Shown here in pieces: positions 41,001 to 49,860 of a DNA stretch of 64,000 nucleotides. The stretch comes from Bacilli bacterium (GTDB lineage Bacteria; Bacillota_I; Bacilli_A; RF39; UBA660). The notes beneath the pieces are model-generated. The model saw nothing but the letters and a program-made list of their open reading frames with translations, had not been told where the DNA came from and did not search any database. The stretch spans positions 70,400 to 134,399 of the forward strand of contig JAFXPU010000002.1 of the NCBI GenBank assembly GCA_017527675.1. Direction: 5' to 3'. How positions within the stretch are numbered: position 1 is the stretch's first letter; every line of letters starts with the position of its first letter. The position numbers and the translations under genes were made by a program.

Positions 41001-41498
41001 ATGAATTTAACTTTTAATAAATTATTTGAAAATAAAGAAGATTTTTCAAAAATAACACGTACAAGTGCTGAAAATGTAGCTGCTTTAACAGTTCAAGCAA
41101 TATGTTTATATTCTAAAGATAAAAATATATTTTTTGAAGTATTACAAGATTTAATGTCAGAATTACAACCACTTTCTAATATGTTAAAATCTCAAATAGA
41201 AGACCGAATGAATCAAAATAATAAAGCTGAATATATTGGGCTTTCATATTTTAATGGAGCAACTAATTTTAATAATTATGAACCAGATAAAACCTATACA
41301 GTTGAAGTAACTGATGGACCAAGTTCATATGTTAATGATGGATATGCAGTTCTATATTTAAAAAGTGGTGGTGCCGATTCCAAAAGACCTATAACACTTC
41401 GAAAAACAAAAGAAGGAAACTGGGTTTTATGGAGTGATTCTATTTTAGGATTACTATCCGATATAAGATTACCAGAAAATCAAAATCCATGGGCATAA
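41001..41498 (+). CDS. DUF6935-like protein of unknown function
   Basis: A 165-residue cytosolic protein. The C-terminal half (about 80-165) has a pattern I recall from a conserved Firmicutes domain family (DUF6935): SYFNGATNFNNYEPDKTYTVEV, then DGYAVLYLKSGGADSKRPITLR and the end WVLWS...NPWA. The N-terminal half is helical. No signal peptide or catalytic motif is seen; function is unknown. It is one of only two clearly supported genes left of the origin on the plus strand, with its own promoter and a terminator shared with noc. Confidence 0.7.
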   Translation: MNLTFNKLFENKEDFSKITRTSAENVAALTVQAICLYSKDKNIFFEVLQDLMSELQPLSNMLKSQIEDRMNQNNKAEYIGLSYFNGATNFNNYEPDKTYTVEVTDGPSSYVNDGYAVLYLKSGGADSKRPITLRKTKEGNWVLWSDSILGLLSDIRLPENQNPWA

Positions 41499-41524
41499 AA
41501 AAATTCACAAATGTGAATTTTTTT
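41499..41524. terminator. bidirectional intrinsic terminator between 41001-gene and noc
   Basis: AAAAATTCACA / TGTGAATTTTT hairpin with A- and T-tracts on the two sides, at the converging ends of the two genes. Confidence 0.85.
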
Positions 41525-43073
41525 AGTCTTTCTTAATTGTTATAATAATACGATATTCTGTACCTAAATCTATTTCATCAGTATCAACTGGATATCCAGC
41601 TTTTTCAATATCTGAAACTGAATTTCTAACATTTGTTAGCACTTGAGTAAATGGAACTTTACTACTTTGTGATTGAATAGTTTGAGGCATAATTGGATCG
41701 TATTGTTTATCATAATCAGTAATAATAATTGGAGATTGTGGAATAATTGGTTCTGGTTTTACTTCTGGTACCACTGGAGTTGGTTCTACTGGTGCAGCAG
41801 GTACTACTGGAGTTGGAACAACTTCCTTACTTATATCTATACTATTATTATCGTCAAATTTTGATAAATCTATTTTTGGCATAACTGGCTCAATTAGTTC
41901 AATATCAGCTGGTTTACTAACTGGTGTAACATCAATAGTTGGACTTACTGATGCTTGAGCTGGTTCAGTAGTTGCCGGTTTAATATCAGTAGGTACATTG
42001 AATAATGTTGGTTTTTCCACATTACCATCTAAGTTAGGAAGTGGTTGGAATGTATATAATGGGTTTGGCTCTTCCTTCAACTCATTTTCTTGAATTGGCT
42101 TATTATCAAATGAACCATATGGATCACTATAGAATGGTTTTTCTTCAACTTTACTTTCAGTTGTTCCAGTTTGCTCTAATGGTTTTTCTTGTTTTGAAAA
42201 TAAATTGAATAATGAACTTGTTATTCCATTTGGTTTTTCTTGTTTTGGTTGCTCTTTTGCTGGCATTCTAGTTGAATCTGGTGCAAGTAAAGCATTTATA
42301 TCAACCTTTTCACTATTATTATTAGTTGGTATTTCCCTAGCTTGTGTTTCTATTCTATTTACATCAACAAAACCTGGATTACTATTTACAAAAGCAGCTG
42401 TATTAATTGTACTATTTACTTCAGCAACTGGGCTTTGGTTCATTGGACTAACGCTCATTGGGCTTTCATTCATCATTTTATCAATCTCCTCATCCGTTTT
42501 TCTTACTGTTAATCTTTCGTTGATAATTCTACTTAACATTTCATTTTGCTTTTCAGGTGATGTTAATTTAAGTAGTGATCTAGCATGTCTCTCAGATATT
42601 TTTTCTTCAACTAATGCTTCTTGTACTTCATCACTCAAATGAAGTAATCTCATCTTATTTGCTATAGATGATTGACTTCTACCAAGTTTTAAAGCAAGTT
42701 GTTCTTGAGTTAAATAACCCATATCTAAGATTTTCTTGTAAGAAACGGCTTCCTCTATTGGAGTTAGATTTTTTCTTTGAACATTTTCAATCAAAGCTAT
42801 TTCAGCACTATCTTTATCATTAAGATTTGTTACTATTGCTGGAATACTATCTTTTCCTGCTAAAATACTAGCTTTGTATCTTCTTTCACCAGCAATGATT
42901 TCAAACTTGTCACCAATTGGTCTAACAATGATTGGTTGAATAATTCCATGCTCTCTAATTGATTCTGAAAGTTCAATTATAGCATCCTCATTAAATTTTA
43001 CCCTTGGTTGAAATCTATTTGGTAACACATCATTAATATCAAGATCTACAACTCTTTTATCTAAATCATTCAT
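41523..43073 (-). CDS. noc: nucleoid occlusion protein Noc (ParB family) with long proline-rich insert
   Basis: CTP-dependent DNA-binding clamp that stops septum formation over the nucleoid. The gene follows rsmG as noc does in B. subtilis. Residues 7-200 match Noc: PNRFQPR, GERRYKA (62-68), IENVQR, and the helix-turn-helix LGRSQSSIANKMRLLHL. Positions that separate Noc from ParB are Gln134, Lys140, His145 and Arg162: three match Noc (Q, K, R) and none match ParB. Residues about 205-468 are a Pro/Glu/Val-rich disordered linker; residues 469-516 (PFTQVLTNVRNSVSDIEKAG...) match the Noc C-terminal dimerisation domain. Total 516 residues against about 283 in B. subtilis. The usual N-terminal amphipathic helix is absent, but GITSSLFNLFSKQEK (283-297) could replace it. 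soj and spo0J are not adjacent. Confidence 0.9.
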   Translation of the reverse strand: MNDLDKRVVDLDINDVLPNRFQPRVKFNEDAIIELSESIREHGIIQPIIVRPIGDKFEIIAGERRYKASILAGKDSIPAIVTNLNDKDSAEIALIENVQRKNLTPIEEAVSYKKILDMGYLTQEQLALKLGRSQSSIANKMRLLHLSDEVQEALVEEKISERHARSLLKLTSPEKQNEMLSRIINERLTVRKTDEEIDKMMNESPMSVSPMNQSPVAEVNSTINTAAFVNSNPGFVDVNRIETQAREIPTNNNSEKVDINALLAPDSTRMPAKEQPKQEKPNGITSSLFNLFSKQEKPLEQTGTTESKVEEKPFYSDPYGSFDNKPIQENELKEEPNPLYTFQPLPNLDGNVEKPTLFNVPTDIKPATTEPAQASVSPTIDVTPVSKPADIELIEPVMPKIDLSKFDDNNSIDISKEVVPTPVVPAAPVEPTPVVPEVKPEPIIPQSPIIITDYDKQYDPIMPQTIQSQSSKVPFTQVLTNVRNSVSDIEKAGYPVDTDEIDLGTEYRIIITIKKD

Positions 43074-43140
43074 AAGGAAACCCCCTTTTCATTCTTTTAT
43101 AAAAATATTATAGTATAAAATTTATTTTTTTACAATAATT

Positions 43141-43233
43141 TTTGGGAAATAAATTAATTTTTTGGGAAATAAAAAAATAAACCTTTATCCTATAAAGGTT
43201 TATTAATAATATCACTATTTTTTCTGGGAAATA
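43141..43233. promoter_or_regulatory. three GGGAAATA half-sites upstream of noc (possible Noc-box relatives)
   Basis: TTTGGGAAATAAA occurs at 43141-43153 and again exactly 20 bp later at 43161-43173; a third GGGAAATA is at 43226-43233. GGGAAATA is the right half of the B. subtilis Noc site (TATTTCCCGGGAAATA); the left halves match only 4-5 of 8 bases. They lie between rsmG and noc. Autoregulation by Noc is speculative. Confidence 0.35.
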
Positions 43234-43891
43234 ATTTGTTTGTAGCACCAATTTTTTTAAATAAAATAATAGTTCTTTTACTATTTTCATATGGAAGTAA
43301 AAATTCTATCTTCTTTTCCTCTTTCATACTTAATTTATTAGCAGCATTTTGATAATCATTTTCATTATCCATACTACCTTTCATACAAATAAAACTACCA
43401 TTAACTTTTAACATTGGTGCAGCATATTCAAGTAAAATATTTGTTTGAGCAACAGCACGTGATGTTACAATATCATATTTTTCCCTATTATTTTTACCAT
43501 AATCCTCTAAACGAGCATGAATTGTTTCTATATTATCTAATTTTAATTTTTTTATTACTTCATTTAAAAAATTAATACGTTTATTTAAAGAATCAATTAA
43601 AGTAACATGAAGATTAGGATAAAATATTTTTATCACTAATCCCGGAAATCCAGCTCCAGTTCCCATATCACAGAATGACTCATAATTACTTAAATCTATT
43701 ATTTTAAAAATAGTTAAGGAATCATAAAAGTGTTTTAAATATACCTGATTTTTTTCAGTTATTCCAGTTAAATTCATTACCCTATTATATTCAATTAACA
43801 ACTCATAATATTTATTTAAATCTTCCAATTGTTTTTCTGTTGGATTAATACCAATTTTATTTAATTCAATTATAAAATCATTTATTGTCAT
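43190..43891 (-). CDS. rsmG: 16S rRNA (guanine-527-N7)-methyltransferase RsmG
   Basis: SAM-dependent methyltransferase, 233 residues. Motif I is CDMGTGAGFPGLVIKI (about 69-84), followed by VTLIDSLNKRINFLNEV and DIVTSRAVA. Loss of this enzyme gives low-level streptomycin resistance in other bacteria. It overlaps mnmG by 14 bases and is followed by noc, as in B. subtilis. Confidence 0.96.
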   Translation of the reverse strand: MTINDFIIELNKIGINPTEKQLEDLNKYYELLIEYNRVMNLTGITEKNQVYLKHFYDSLTIFKIIDLSNYESFCDMGTGAGFPGLVIKIFYPNLHVTLIDSLNKRINFLNEVIKKLKLDNIETIHARLEDYGKNNREKYDIVTSRAVAQTNILLEYAAPMLKVNGSFICMKGSMDNENDYQNAANKLSMKEEKKIEFLLPYENSKRTIILFKKIGATNKLFPRKNSDIINKPL

Positions 43892-45749
43892 ATAAATACT
43901 CTTTCTTTAAATATACCATTAGTAATGAAATATCCGTTGGATTAACACCACTAATTCTTAATGCCTGACCAATTGATGTTGGTTTAATTTGTTTTAATTT
44001 TTGTTTGGCTTCTGATGCTAAATTATGTATTTTATCATAATCAATATTATCAGGAATTAATTTATTATCTAAATCAACCATTTTATTGGCTTCCTTTAAA
44101 GCTTTATTAATATATCCTTCATATTTAATATTAATAGCAACTTGCTCTTTTTCCTCATCAGTAAAATCTATATTAATAAAATGTTCAATATTTGAAAAAT
44201 CTATTTCAGTTCTTTTTAATAAATCAAATAAAGTAATACCATCTTTAAGTGGTGTAGTACCAATATCTTCTAGATATTTATTAGTTTCTATAGTTGGTGT
44301 TATTTTATTATTTTTAAGTAACTCTACTAATTTATTAATATTTTCTTTTTTCTTATTAAAATTATTATATCTATTTTCACTAATTAAACCAACTTGATAA
44401 CCATAATCTGTTAAACGCATATCAGCATTATCATGACGAAGTAATAAGCGATACTCAGCACGTGATGTTAATAATCTATATGGATCTATTATTCCTTTTG
44501 TTACTAAATCATCAATTAATACACCAATATATGCTTCATTTCTTTTTAATATTAATGGCTTTTCACCTTTTAATTTCAAATTAGCATTTATACCAGCTAT
44601 TAAACCTTGACAAGCAGCTTCTTCATAACCACTTGTTCCATTTATCTGTCCAGCTGTAAATAAATTTTCTATTACTTTTGTTTCAAGTGATTGTTTTAAT
44701 TGTTTAGAATCTATTGCATCATATTCAATAGCATAAGCATATTTTAAAATCTTTGCATTTTCTAAACCAGGTAAACTATGAACCATTTTTTCTTGAACAT
44801 CTTTTGGCATACTTGTTGAAAAACCTTGTACATATATATCATCATAATATAAACTTTCTGGTTCTAAAAATAATTGATGTCTTTCTTTATCAGCAAATCT
44901 AACTATTTTATCCTCAATGGATGGACAATATCTAGGACCTACACCTTTAATATCAGAAAGACCACCATACATACTAGATTTATTTAAATTATCCCTTATT
45001 ATTTTATGTGTTTCAGGTGTTGTATAAATTAAATGACATGGTACTTGCTTATCTTTATCATAATATATTTTGTTTTCAAAGCTAAATGTTAAATAACGAT
45101 CATCACCATATTCTTCTTTAGTTTTAGAAAAATCTATACTACTTTTATCAATTCTTTGTGGTGTTCCCGTTTTAAGTCTAATTACATTAAATCCATATTC
45201 TCTTAATTTATCACTTAAATGATTACTTGGTTTCTCTCCATGTGGACCCTCTCTTCTTCTTGTATCACCTATTAAAATATCTGCTTTTAAATATGTACCA
45301 GTTGTTAAAATAACTGATTTAGAATTAATTCTTTCATTATTTTCTAAAACTATTCCTTTAATAACATTATTTTCAACTATTAAATCTTCTACTATTGCTT
45401 CTTTTATTTCAAGATTTTCCTGTTCATTCAATGTTTTTAACATTTCTTTTGGATATGTTATTTTATCAGCCTGGGCACGTAGTGATTGAACAGCTGGACC
45501 TTTTGATGAGTTTAACATTTTAATTTGTATTAAACTTTTATCAGCATTACGACCCATTTCCCCACCAAGTGCGTCTATTTCACGAACTACTATACCTTTA
45601 GCACTTCCACCGATAGATGGATTACAAGGCATATCTGCTATATTTTTTATATTTCCAGTAACTAGTAGTGTTTTATTACCAGTACGAGATGTAGCTAAAG
45701 CAGCTTCACACCCAGCATGACCACCACCGACAACAATTACATCATACAT
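43878..45749 (-). CDS. mnmG: tRNA uridine 5-carboxymethylaminomethyl modification enzyme MnmG (GidA)
   Basis: FAD-dependent partner of MnmE in modifying U34 of tRNAs. A 623-residue protein with the dinucleotide-binding start VIVVGGGHAGCEAALATSRTG, CNPSIGGSAKGIVVREIDALGGEM, and TGTYLKADILIG; the C-terminal helical domain ends in RISGVNPTDISLLMVYLKK. Length and motifs are normal. It is separated from mnmE by a small zinc-ribbon gene, unlike the usual direct mnmE-mnmG pair. Confidence 0.97.
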   Translation of the reverse strand: MYDVIVVGGGHAGCEAALATSRTGNKTLLVTGNIKNIADMPCNPSIGGSAKGIVVREIDALGGEMGRNADKSLIQIKMLNSSKGPAVQSLRAQADKITYPKEMLKTLNEQENLEIKEAIVEDLIVENNVIKGIVLENNERINSKSVILTTGTYLKADILIGDTRRREGPHGEKPSNHLSDKLREYGFNVIRLKTGTPQRIDKSSIDFSKTKEEYGDDRYLTFSFENKIYYDKDKQVPCHLIYTTPETHKIIRDNLNKSSMYGGLSDIKGVGPRYCPSIEDKIVRFADKERHQLFLEPESLYYDDIYVQGFSTSMPKDVQEKMVHSLPGLENAKILKYAYAIEYDAIDSKQLKQSLETKVIENLFTAGQINGTSGYEEAACQGLIAGINANLKLKGEKPLILKRNEAYIGVLIDDLVTKGIIDPYRLLTSRAEYRLLLRHDNADMRLTDYGYQVGLISENRYNNFNKKKENINKLVELLKNNKITPTIETNKYLEDIGTTPLKDGITLFDLLKRTEIDFSNIEHFINIDFTDEEKEQVAINIKYEGYINKALKEANKMVDLDNKLIPDNIDYDKIHNLASEAKQKLKQIKPTSIGQALRISGVNPTDISLLMVYLKKEYLYDNK

Positions 45750-45803
45750 AATATCATTTCCTTTGTCTGTTGATAATTATACTATTATTTTTCTATTTTA
45801 ACA

Positions 45804-45833
45804 ATAAAAAAAGTATACTTTTAAGTATACTTT
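45804..45833 (-). terminator. intrinsic terminator of the zinc-ribbon gene
   Basis: Minus-strand palindrome AAAGTATACTT-AA-AAGTATACTTT with U-tract; it overlaps the stop codon at 45832-45834. Confidence 0.8.
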
Positions 45834-46311
45834 ATAAACTAATATTTTGAACAAGAATAAATCCAATAATTGCTGCAATGATTGAAAAAGAACATGTAAT
45901 TATACCAGCAATTGCTTTTCCATTCTTTTTAGCTACTAAACCAAGTATTAATCCAATAATTCCTAAAACTAAAGGAATTAAGGCATATCCAATACCAAAA
46001 GCTATTTTAGCAGAATCATAATCTGAATATCTAATATTATTATCAACCAAATATTCTCTTAATGATTTTTCTGCCTCACTTTGACTAACTAATACTACAA
46101 AACCATAAAAGGCACCAATAATACCCAAAACCATACTAGCAATTGATAGTCCATTTCTACTTTTTTTCTTTCCATAATATACTTGTCCATTAACTTGAGC
46201 AGCTGGAACATAATTAACTTGATTAATATTCTGATTTAAACTTTGTCCACATTTTGAACAAAAATTTGTGTTTTCATCATTTGGTGTTCCACAATTAGTG
46301 CAATACTTCAT
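45832..46311 (-). CDS. zinc-ribbon membrane protein (DUF4190-like)
   Basis: A 159-residue protein starting with a double CxxC zinc ribbon (KYCTNCGTPNDENTNFCSKCG; Cys4, Cys7, Cys18, Cys21), a polar linker (about 22-50), then two or three transmembrane helices (NGLSIASMVLGIIGAFYGF; LIPLVLGIIGLILGLVAKK; IAGIITCSFSIIAAIIGFIL), the DUF4190-type arrangement. I choose the ATG at 46309-46311; an in-frame ATG 24 bases upstream lies inside the end of mnmE. Function unknown. It is inserted between mnmE and mnmG. Confidence 0.8.
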   Translation of the reverse strand: MKYCTNCGTPNDENTNFCSKCGQSLNQNINQVNYVPAAQVNGQVYYGKKKSRNGLSIASMVLGIIGAFYGFVVLVSQSEAEKSLREYLVDNNIRYSDYDSAKIAFGIGYALIPLVLGIIGLILGLVAKKNGKAIAGIITCSFSIIAAIIGFILVQNISL

Positions 46312-46319
46312 TTTAAAAC

Positions 46320-47675
46320 CTACTTTCCTAAACAAAACTGGCTAAATAATTGATCTATTAATTCATCATAATAATTAACACCAATTATTTCTCCTAATAT
46401 ATTCCATACTTCTTTTAAATCTATTTCAATCATATCGATAGGAACATTATTATTTATTCCTTCATCTATATTATTTAATAAATCTAAACAATTTTTAAGT
46501 AATGAAATACTTCTAGCATTACATAAATAATTATAATCTTTTTGATCAATTTTTTCAAGATTAAATAATTCCTTAATCTTATTTTTTAAATCATCTATTC
46601 CCTCATTATTTAAGGCAGATATTTTAATAATATTGTTATTTTCTATTTTATCAATATTTATTTTTGATTCTAAATCCATTTTATTTATTAAAACAATACT
46701 ATTTTTATTTTTAATTTTTTCTAATATTTCTAAATCTTCATTATTTATTTTTTCATTATTATTTAAAATAAATAGAATTAAATCAGCATCTTCTATTAAA
46801 GAAATACTTTTTTTGACACCAATACTCTCAACTACATCATCAGTTTTTCTAATACCAGCTGTATCAATAATATTTAATACTATTCCATCAATTGTAATAG
46901 TACCTTCAACTATATCACGAGTTGTACCAGCTATATCAGTTACAATAGCTTTTTCCTCATCAAGTAGTTTATTTAATAAACTACTTTTTCCAACATTTGG
47001 TTTACCTATAATAACTGTCTTAATACCATTTTTTATTATTTGTCCATCTTTTGATTTATCTAATATTTCTGTTATTTTTTTTCTTATATTAATAACATTA
47101 TCTTTTAACATATTAATAGTGACTTGTTCTATATCCTCATATTCAGGATAATCTATATTAACCTCTATATTTGCTAATGTTTTTATAATATCATTTCTTA
47201 AATCAATTATTAAATTTGATACACCACCACTTAATTGATTAACAGCTAATGATAGAGATTTTTCAGTTTTTGAATTTATGATATCCATTACTGCTTCAGC
47301 TTCTAATAAATCTATACGACCATTTAGAAATGCTCTTTTAGTAAATTCACCTGGTTCAGCTAAACGACAACCATTAGATAATAATAATTCTAATATTTTT
47401 TTAGTACTTGCTATACTTCCATGACAATTAATTTCTACTACATCTTCAGCTGTAAATGTTTTAGGTGATTTCATAATACTAACTAATACTTCATCTATTT
47501 TAATATCATTATCCATAATAAAACCATAATGAATAGTATGACTATCAACATTTTCTAAATTATCACCTTTGAATAATTTATTAACAATTTTAATAGAATC
47601 ATTACCACTAACTCTAATAATTGATATAGCTCCTACTCCAAGTGAAGTAGATATAGCTGCAATTGTATCATTCAT
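46320..47675 (-). CDS. mnmE: tRNA modification GTPase MnmE
   Basis: GTPase partner of MnmG, 451 residues. N-terminal tetrahydrofolate-binding domain (TIAAISTSLGVGAISIIRVSG), central helical domain, G domain with GKPNVGKSSLLN (P-loop), DIAGTTRDIVEG (switch I), DTAGIR and NKMD, and the C-terminal FCLGK motif whose Cys is required for activity. All are intact. A terminator after jag lies just upstream, so its promoter is separate. Confidence 0.97.
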   Translation of the reverse strand: MNDTIAAISTSLGVGAISIIRVSGNDSIKIVNKLFKGDNLENVDSHTIHYGFIMDNDIKIDEVLVSIMKSPKTFTAEDVVEINCHGSIASTKKILELLLSNGCRLAEPGEFTKRAFLNGRIDLLEAEAVMDIINSKTEKSLSLAVNQLSGGVSNLIIDLRNDIIKTLANIEVNIDYPEYEDIEQVTINMLKDNVINIRKKITEILDKSKDGQIIKNGIKTVIIGKPNVGKSSLLNKLLDEEKAIVTDIAGTTRDIVEGTITIDGIVLNIIDTAGIRKTDDVVESIGVKKSISLIEDADLILFILNNNEKINNEDLEILEKIKNKNSIVLINKMDLESKINIDKIENNNIIKISALNNEGIDDLKNKIKELFNLEKIDQKDYNYLCNARSISLLKNCLDLLNNIDEGINNNVPIDMIEIDLKEVWNILGEIIGVNYYDELIDQLFSQFCLGK

Positions 47676-47692
47676 ATAAACCTCTCATTACT

Positions 47693-47718
47693 AAAAAAAT
47701 AGATTGCTCTATTTTTTT
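47693..47718 (-). terminator. intrinsic terminator of the rnpA-yidC-jag unit
   Basis: Minus-strand AAAAAAATAGA-GCAA-TCTATTTTTTT stem, overlapping the jag stop codon. Confidence 0.85.
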
Positions 47719-48313
47719 ATTTTCCTATATATTTAATTACTACACATCTATTTGGTTCTTCACCAACACTCTCAGTTTCAATATTATCATAATTACTAAC
47801 TAAAGAGTGAACTATTCTTCTTTGATAAGAATTCATTGGATCTAATTTAATATCCATTTTAGTTTTTTGTACTTCTCTTACAATATTTTTAATATCATAT
47901 TCAAAATATTTTACTTTTTTTGCACGATAATTAGAAGCATCTAAATTTACTTTAATATTAAAACCAGTTTCATTTTGAATAGATTGTCTAATTAAAGTTT
48001 GAAGTGAATTTAAAGTTCTACCATCTTTACCTATTAATATAGAATTATTATCAGAAATCATTACTACATTAAATATTTCTTCAGATTCTCTTACTTCTAA
48101 ATTTATTTCTAAATTCATACTTTTAGCAACATTAGAAATATATTCCTTAATATAATTAATAATATCTTCTTTTTTTATAATATCAACTTTAACTTGACCA
48201 TCTTCTTCAACAGTTTTTGTAATAATATCACATGCATATACATCTAATTCTTCAATGCATTTTAATTTGCATTCATCTTCTGTTTGTCCAACATAATTAT
48301 ATACCTTTATCAT
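47717..48313 (-). CDS. jag: RNA-binding protein Jag (KhpB)
   Basis: A 198-residue protein with an N-terminal Jag domain (KVYNYVGQTEDECKLKCIEEL), a KH domain (LIGKDGRTLNSLQTLIRQ, about 94-111), and an R3H domain (DPMNSYQRRIVHSLVSN, about 158-174). It acts with KhpA on mRNAs that affect cell shape and division in streptococci. It overlaps yidC by four bases, the conserved yidC-jag pairing. Confidence 0.94.
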   Translation of the reverse strand: MIKVYNYVGQTEDECKLKCIEELDVYACDIITKTVEEDGQVKVDIIKKEDIINYIKEYISNVAKSMNLEINLEVRESEEIFNVVMISDNNSILIGKDGRTLNSLQTLIRQSIQNETGFNIKVNLDASNYRAKKVKYFEYDIKNIVREVQKTKMDIKLDPMNSYQRRIVHSLVSNYDNIETESVGEEPNRCVVIKYIGK

Positions 48314-49317
48314 TTTTTCATACTCCTTTTAACTAATAGGTTTTGAATAATAGTAAATGTACTATTTGTTATCCAATAAAATATTATAGCTGTAGACATT
48401 GTAAATGACATAAATATAATCATTATTGTCATAACAGTCATCATTGTATTCATTTGTTTTGCTTGATCACCAGCTCCTGCCGTAGCAGTTTTATTTAATT
48501 TAAATGAGAAATAAGTAGTTAATGCGACCAAAGTTGGTAATAATAAATATAAATAATTATGATGTTGAATACCTGTAATTGGTGTCATAGCTAATTTAAA
48601 AATAAATTCATCTTCAAATAAAATTGGTAATCTATTCATTGCTTCAAAGAATGCCAAGAATAATGGAATTTGTAAAAAGGCAAATATACATCCAGATAAG
48701 GGATTAATATTATATTTTTTATAAATTACCATCATTTCTTGAGATTTTTTCATCATACTTTCTTGATTATTTTTACCAGCATATTTTTTTTCTAATTTAT
48801 CTAATTCTGGTTTTGCTTTAGCTAAAACTTCAGATTGTTTAGCTGTTTTCAAAGTTAATGGATATAATACTAATCTAATTAATAATGTTGTAAGAATAAT
48901 ACCTAATCCATAATTACCTACTAAAGTACCAATTTGAATTAATACCCAACTTAAAGTTTTAACAAAGAATGTTGTCCATAATCCTTCATAACCATTACTC
49001 ATTGGAGTAAATTTTTTACATTTTTCTAGTTTTGAAATATCTGTTATTTTTTTTATTTTCTTATTATATTGTGTTTTAGTAATTTCTTTTTTATCAAGTT
49101 GGTTTTTATATTTTTTTTCTAATTTTTCTTTTGTTTCATTATATAATTTTATATTTTCTTTATCTGTTGGTGCACATAATATATTAGATGGTAATGTTTG
49201 TCCAGTATTTGGATTTTTTACTACTTTATTTTTCTCATCTTTTAATTGTTTTGTACATCCAGTTGTAAATACTAATAAAATTAATAATAAAATAATTAAT
49301 TTGTTTTTATTTTTCAT
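48310..49317 (-). CDS. yidC: membrane protein insertase YidC (lipoprotein type)
   Basis: Inserts proteins into the membrane with or without SecYEG. A 335-residue lipoprotein: signal LLILLVFTTGC with lipobox Cys21, an extracytoplasmic charged segment (about 22-120), then five membrane helices with the conserved core (LTTLLIRLVLYPLTLKTAKQ, hydrophilic-groove Arg) and NPLSGCIFAFLQIPLFLAFF. It overlaps rnpA by 11 bases. Confidence 0.96.
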   Translation of the reverse strand: MKNKNKLIILLLILLVFTTGCTKQLKDEKNKVVKNPNTGQTLPSNILCAPTDKENIKLYNETKEKLEKKYKNQLDKKEITKTQYNKKIKKITDISKLEKCKKFTPMSNGYEGLWTTFFVKTLSWVLIQIGTLVGNYGLGIILTTLLIRLVLYPLTLKTAKQSEVLAKAKPELDKLEKKYAGKNNQESMMKKSQEMMVIYKKYNINPLSGCIFAFLQIPLFLAFFEAMNRLPILFEDEFIFKLAMTPITGIQHHNYLYLLLPTLVALTTYFSFKLNKTATAGAGDQAKQMNTMMTVMTIMIIFMSFTMSTAIIFYWITNSTFTIIQNLLVKRSMKK

Positions 49318-49654
49318 TTTTCTTCTCCTTAATAATATCTAGTTTTGTTAAGGCGTTTAATAAATCATCATTAATTTCTTGAAATGTTTTATTTAAAACA
49401 TCCTTAGACAATATTATAATACAATTAAAGCCATTTTGATAGTCTTTTTTAGAAATTATCTCTCTTAATCTTCTTTTATATTTATTACGTGTAACGGCAT
49501 TTCCTATTTTTTTTCCAACAGAAAGACCAAATTTATAATTTTCTTGATGATTTTTTTCAATATATATAACAAAATATTTATACTTAAATGGTTTATTATT
49601 TTTTATTATTCTTGTAAAATCATAACTATTTTTTAATACATTTATTTTTTTCAT
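49307..49654 (-). CDS. rnpA: ribonuclease P protein component
   Basis: Protein subunit of RNase P, 115 residues. Diagnostic GNAVTRNKYKRRLREI segment (about 51-66) and the F-x-x-I-I-K start (YDFTRIIKNNKPFKYKYFVIY). It follows rpmH after a hairpin terminator and is coupled to yidC, as in nearly all bacteria. Confidence 0.96.
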   Translation of the reverse strand: MKKINVLKNSYDFTRIIKNNKPFKYKYFVIYIEKNHQENYKFGLSVGKKIGNAVTRNKYKRRLREIISKKDYQNGFNCIIILSKDVLNKTFQEINDDLLNALTKLDIIKEKKNEK

Positions 49655-49673
49655 TTGGCCCTCCTTATATATA

Positions 49674-49701
49674 ATAAAAAAACACTGAAGAATCAGTGTT
49701 A
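49674..49701 (-). terminator. terminator/attenuator between rpmH and rnpA
   Basis: Minus-strand AACACTGA-TTCT-TCAGTGTT stem followed by seven U. It lies between the rpmH stop and the rnpA start, so rnpA expression is lower than rpmH or uses another promoter. Confidence 0.8.
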
Positions 49702-49702
49702 A

Positions 49703-49825
49703 TTAGCGAGATAAAACTTTACGTCCTTTTCTTCTTCTATTATTAACTATTTTAGTTTTAATTCTTGCCATAAAACCCATTTTTTTACTTTTTCTATGAT
49801 TATTTGGTTGATAAGTTCTTTTCAT
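49703..49825 (-). CDS. rpmH: 50S ribosomal protein L34
   Basis: A 40-residue protein ([20 protein letters not shown]... ending [11 protein letters not shown]) too short for usual length cut-offs. It is about four residues shorter than most L34 proteins (44), with the deletion in the RKVLARR region. Start ATG at 49823-49825 has a GGAGG ribosome site. rpmH next to the origin and divergent from dnaA is the universal arrangement. Confidence 0.96.
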   Translation of the reverse strand: MKRTYQPNNHRKSKKMGFMARIKTKIVNNRRRKGRKVLSR

Positions 49826-49860
49826 GCTACACCTCCATCAATTTAAATTTTTTTCACTTG

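Noticed and set aside
43108-43290. Short minus-strand frame overlapping the end of rsmG
   Set aside because: Out of frame with rsmG, no ribosome site, Ile/Lys/Phe-rich translation of AT-rich intergenic DNA.
45804-45833. Perfect palindrome AAGTATACTT pair as an operator
   Set aside because: It overlaps a stop codon and is followed by a U-tract on the minus strand, which fits a terminator better.
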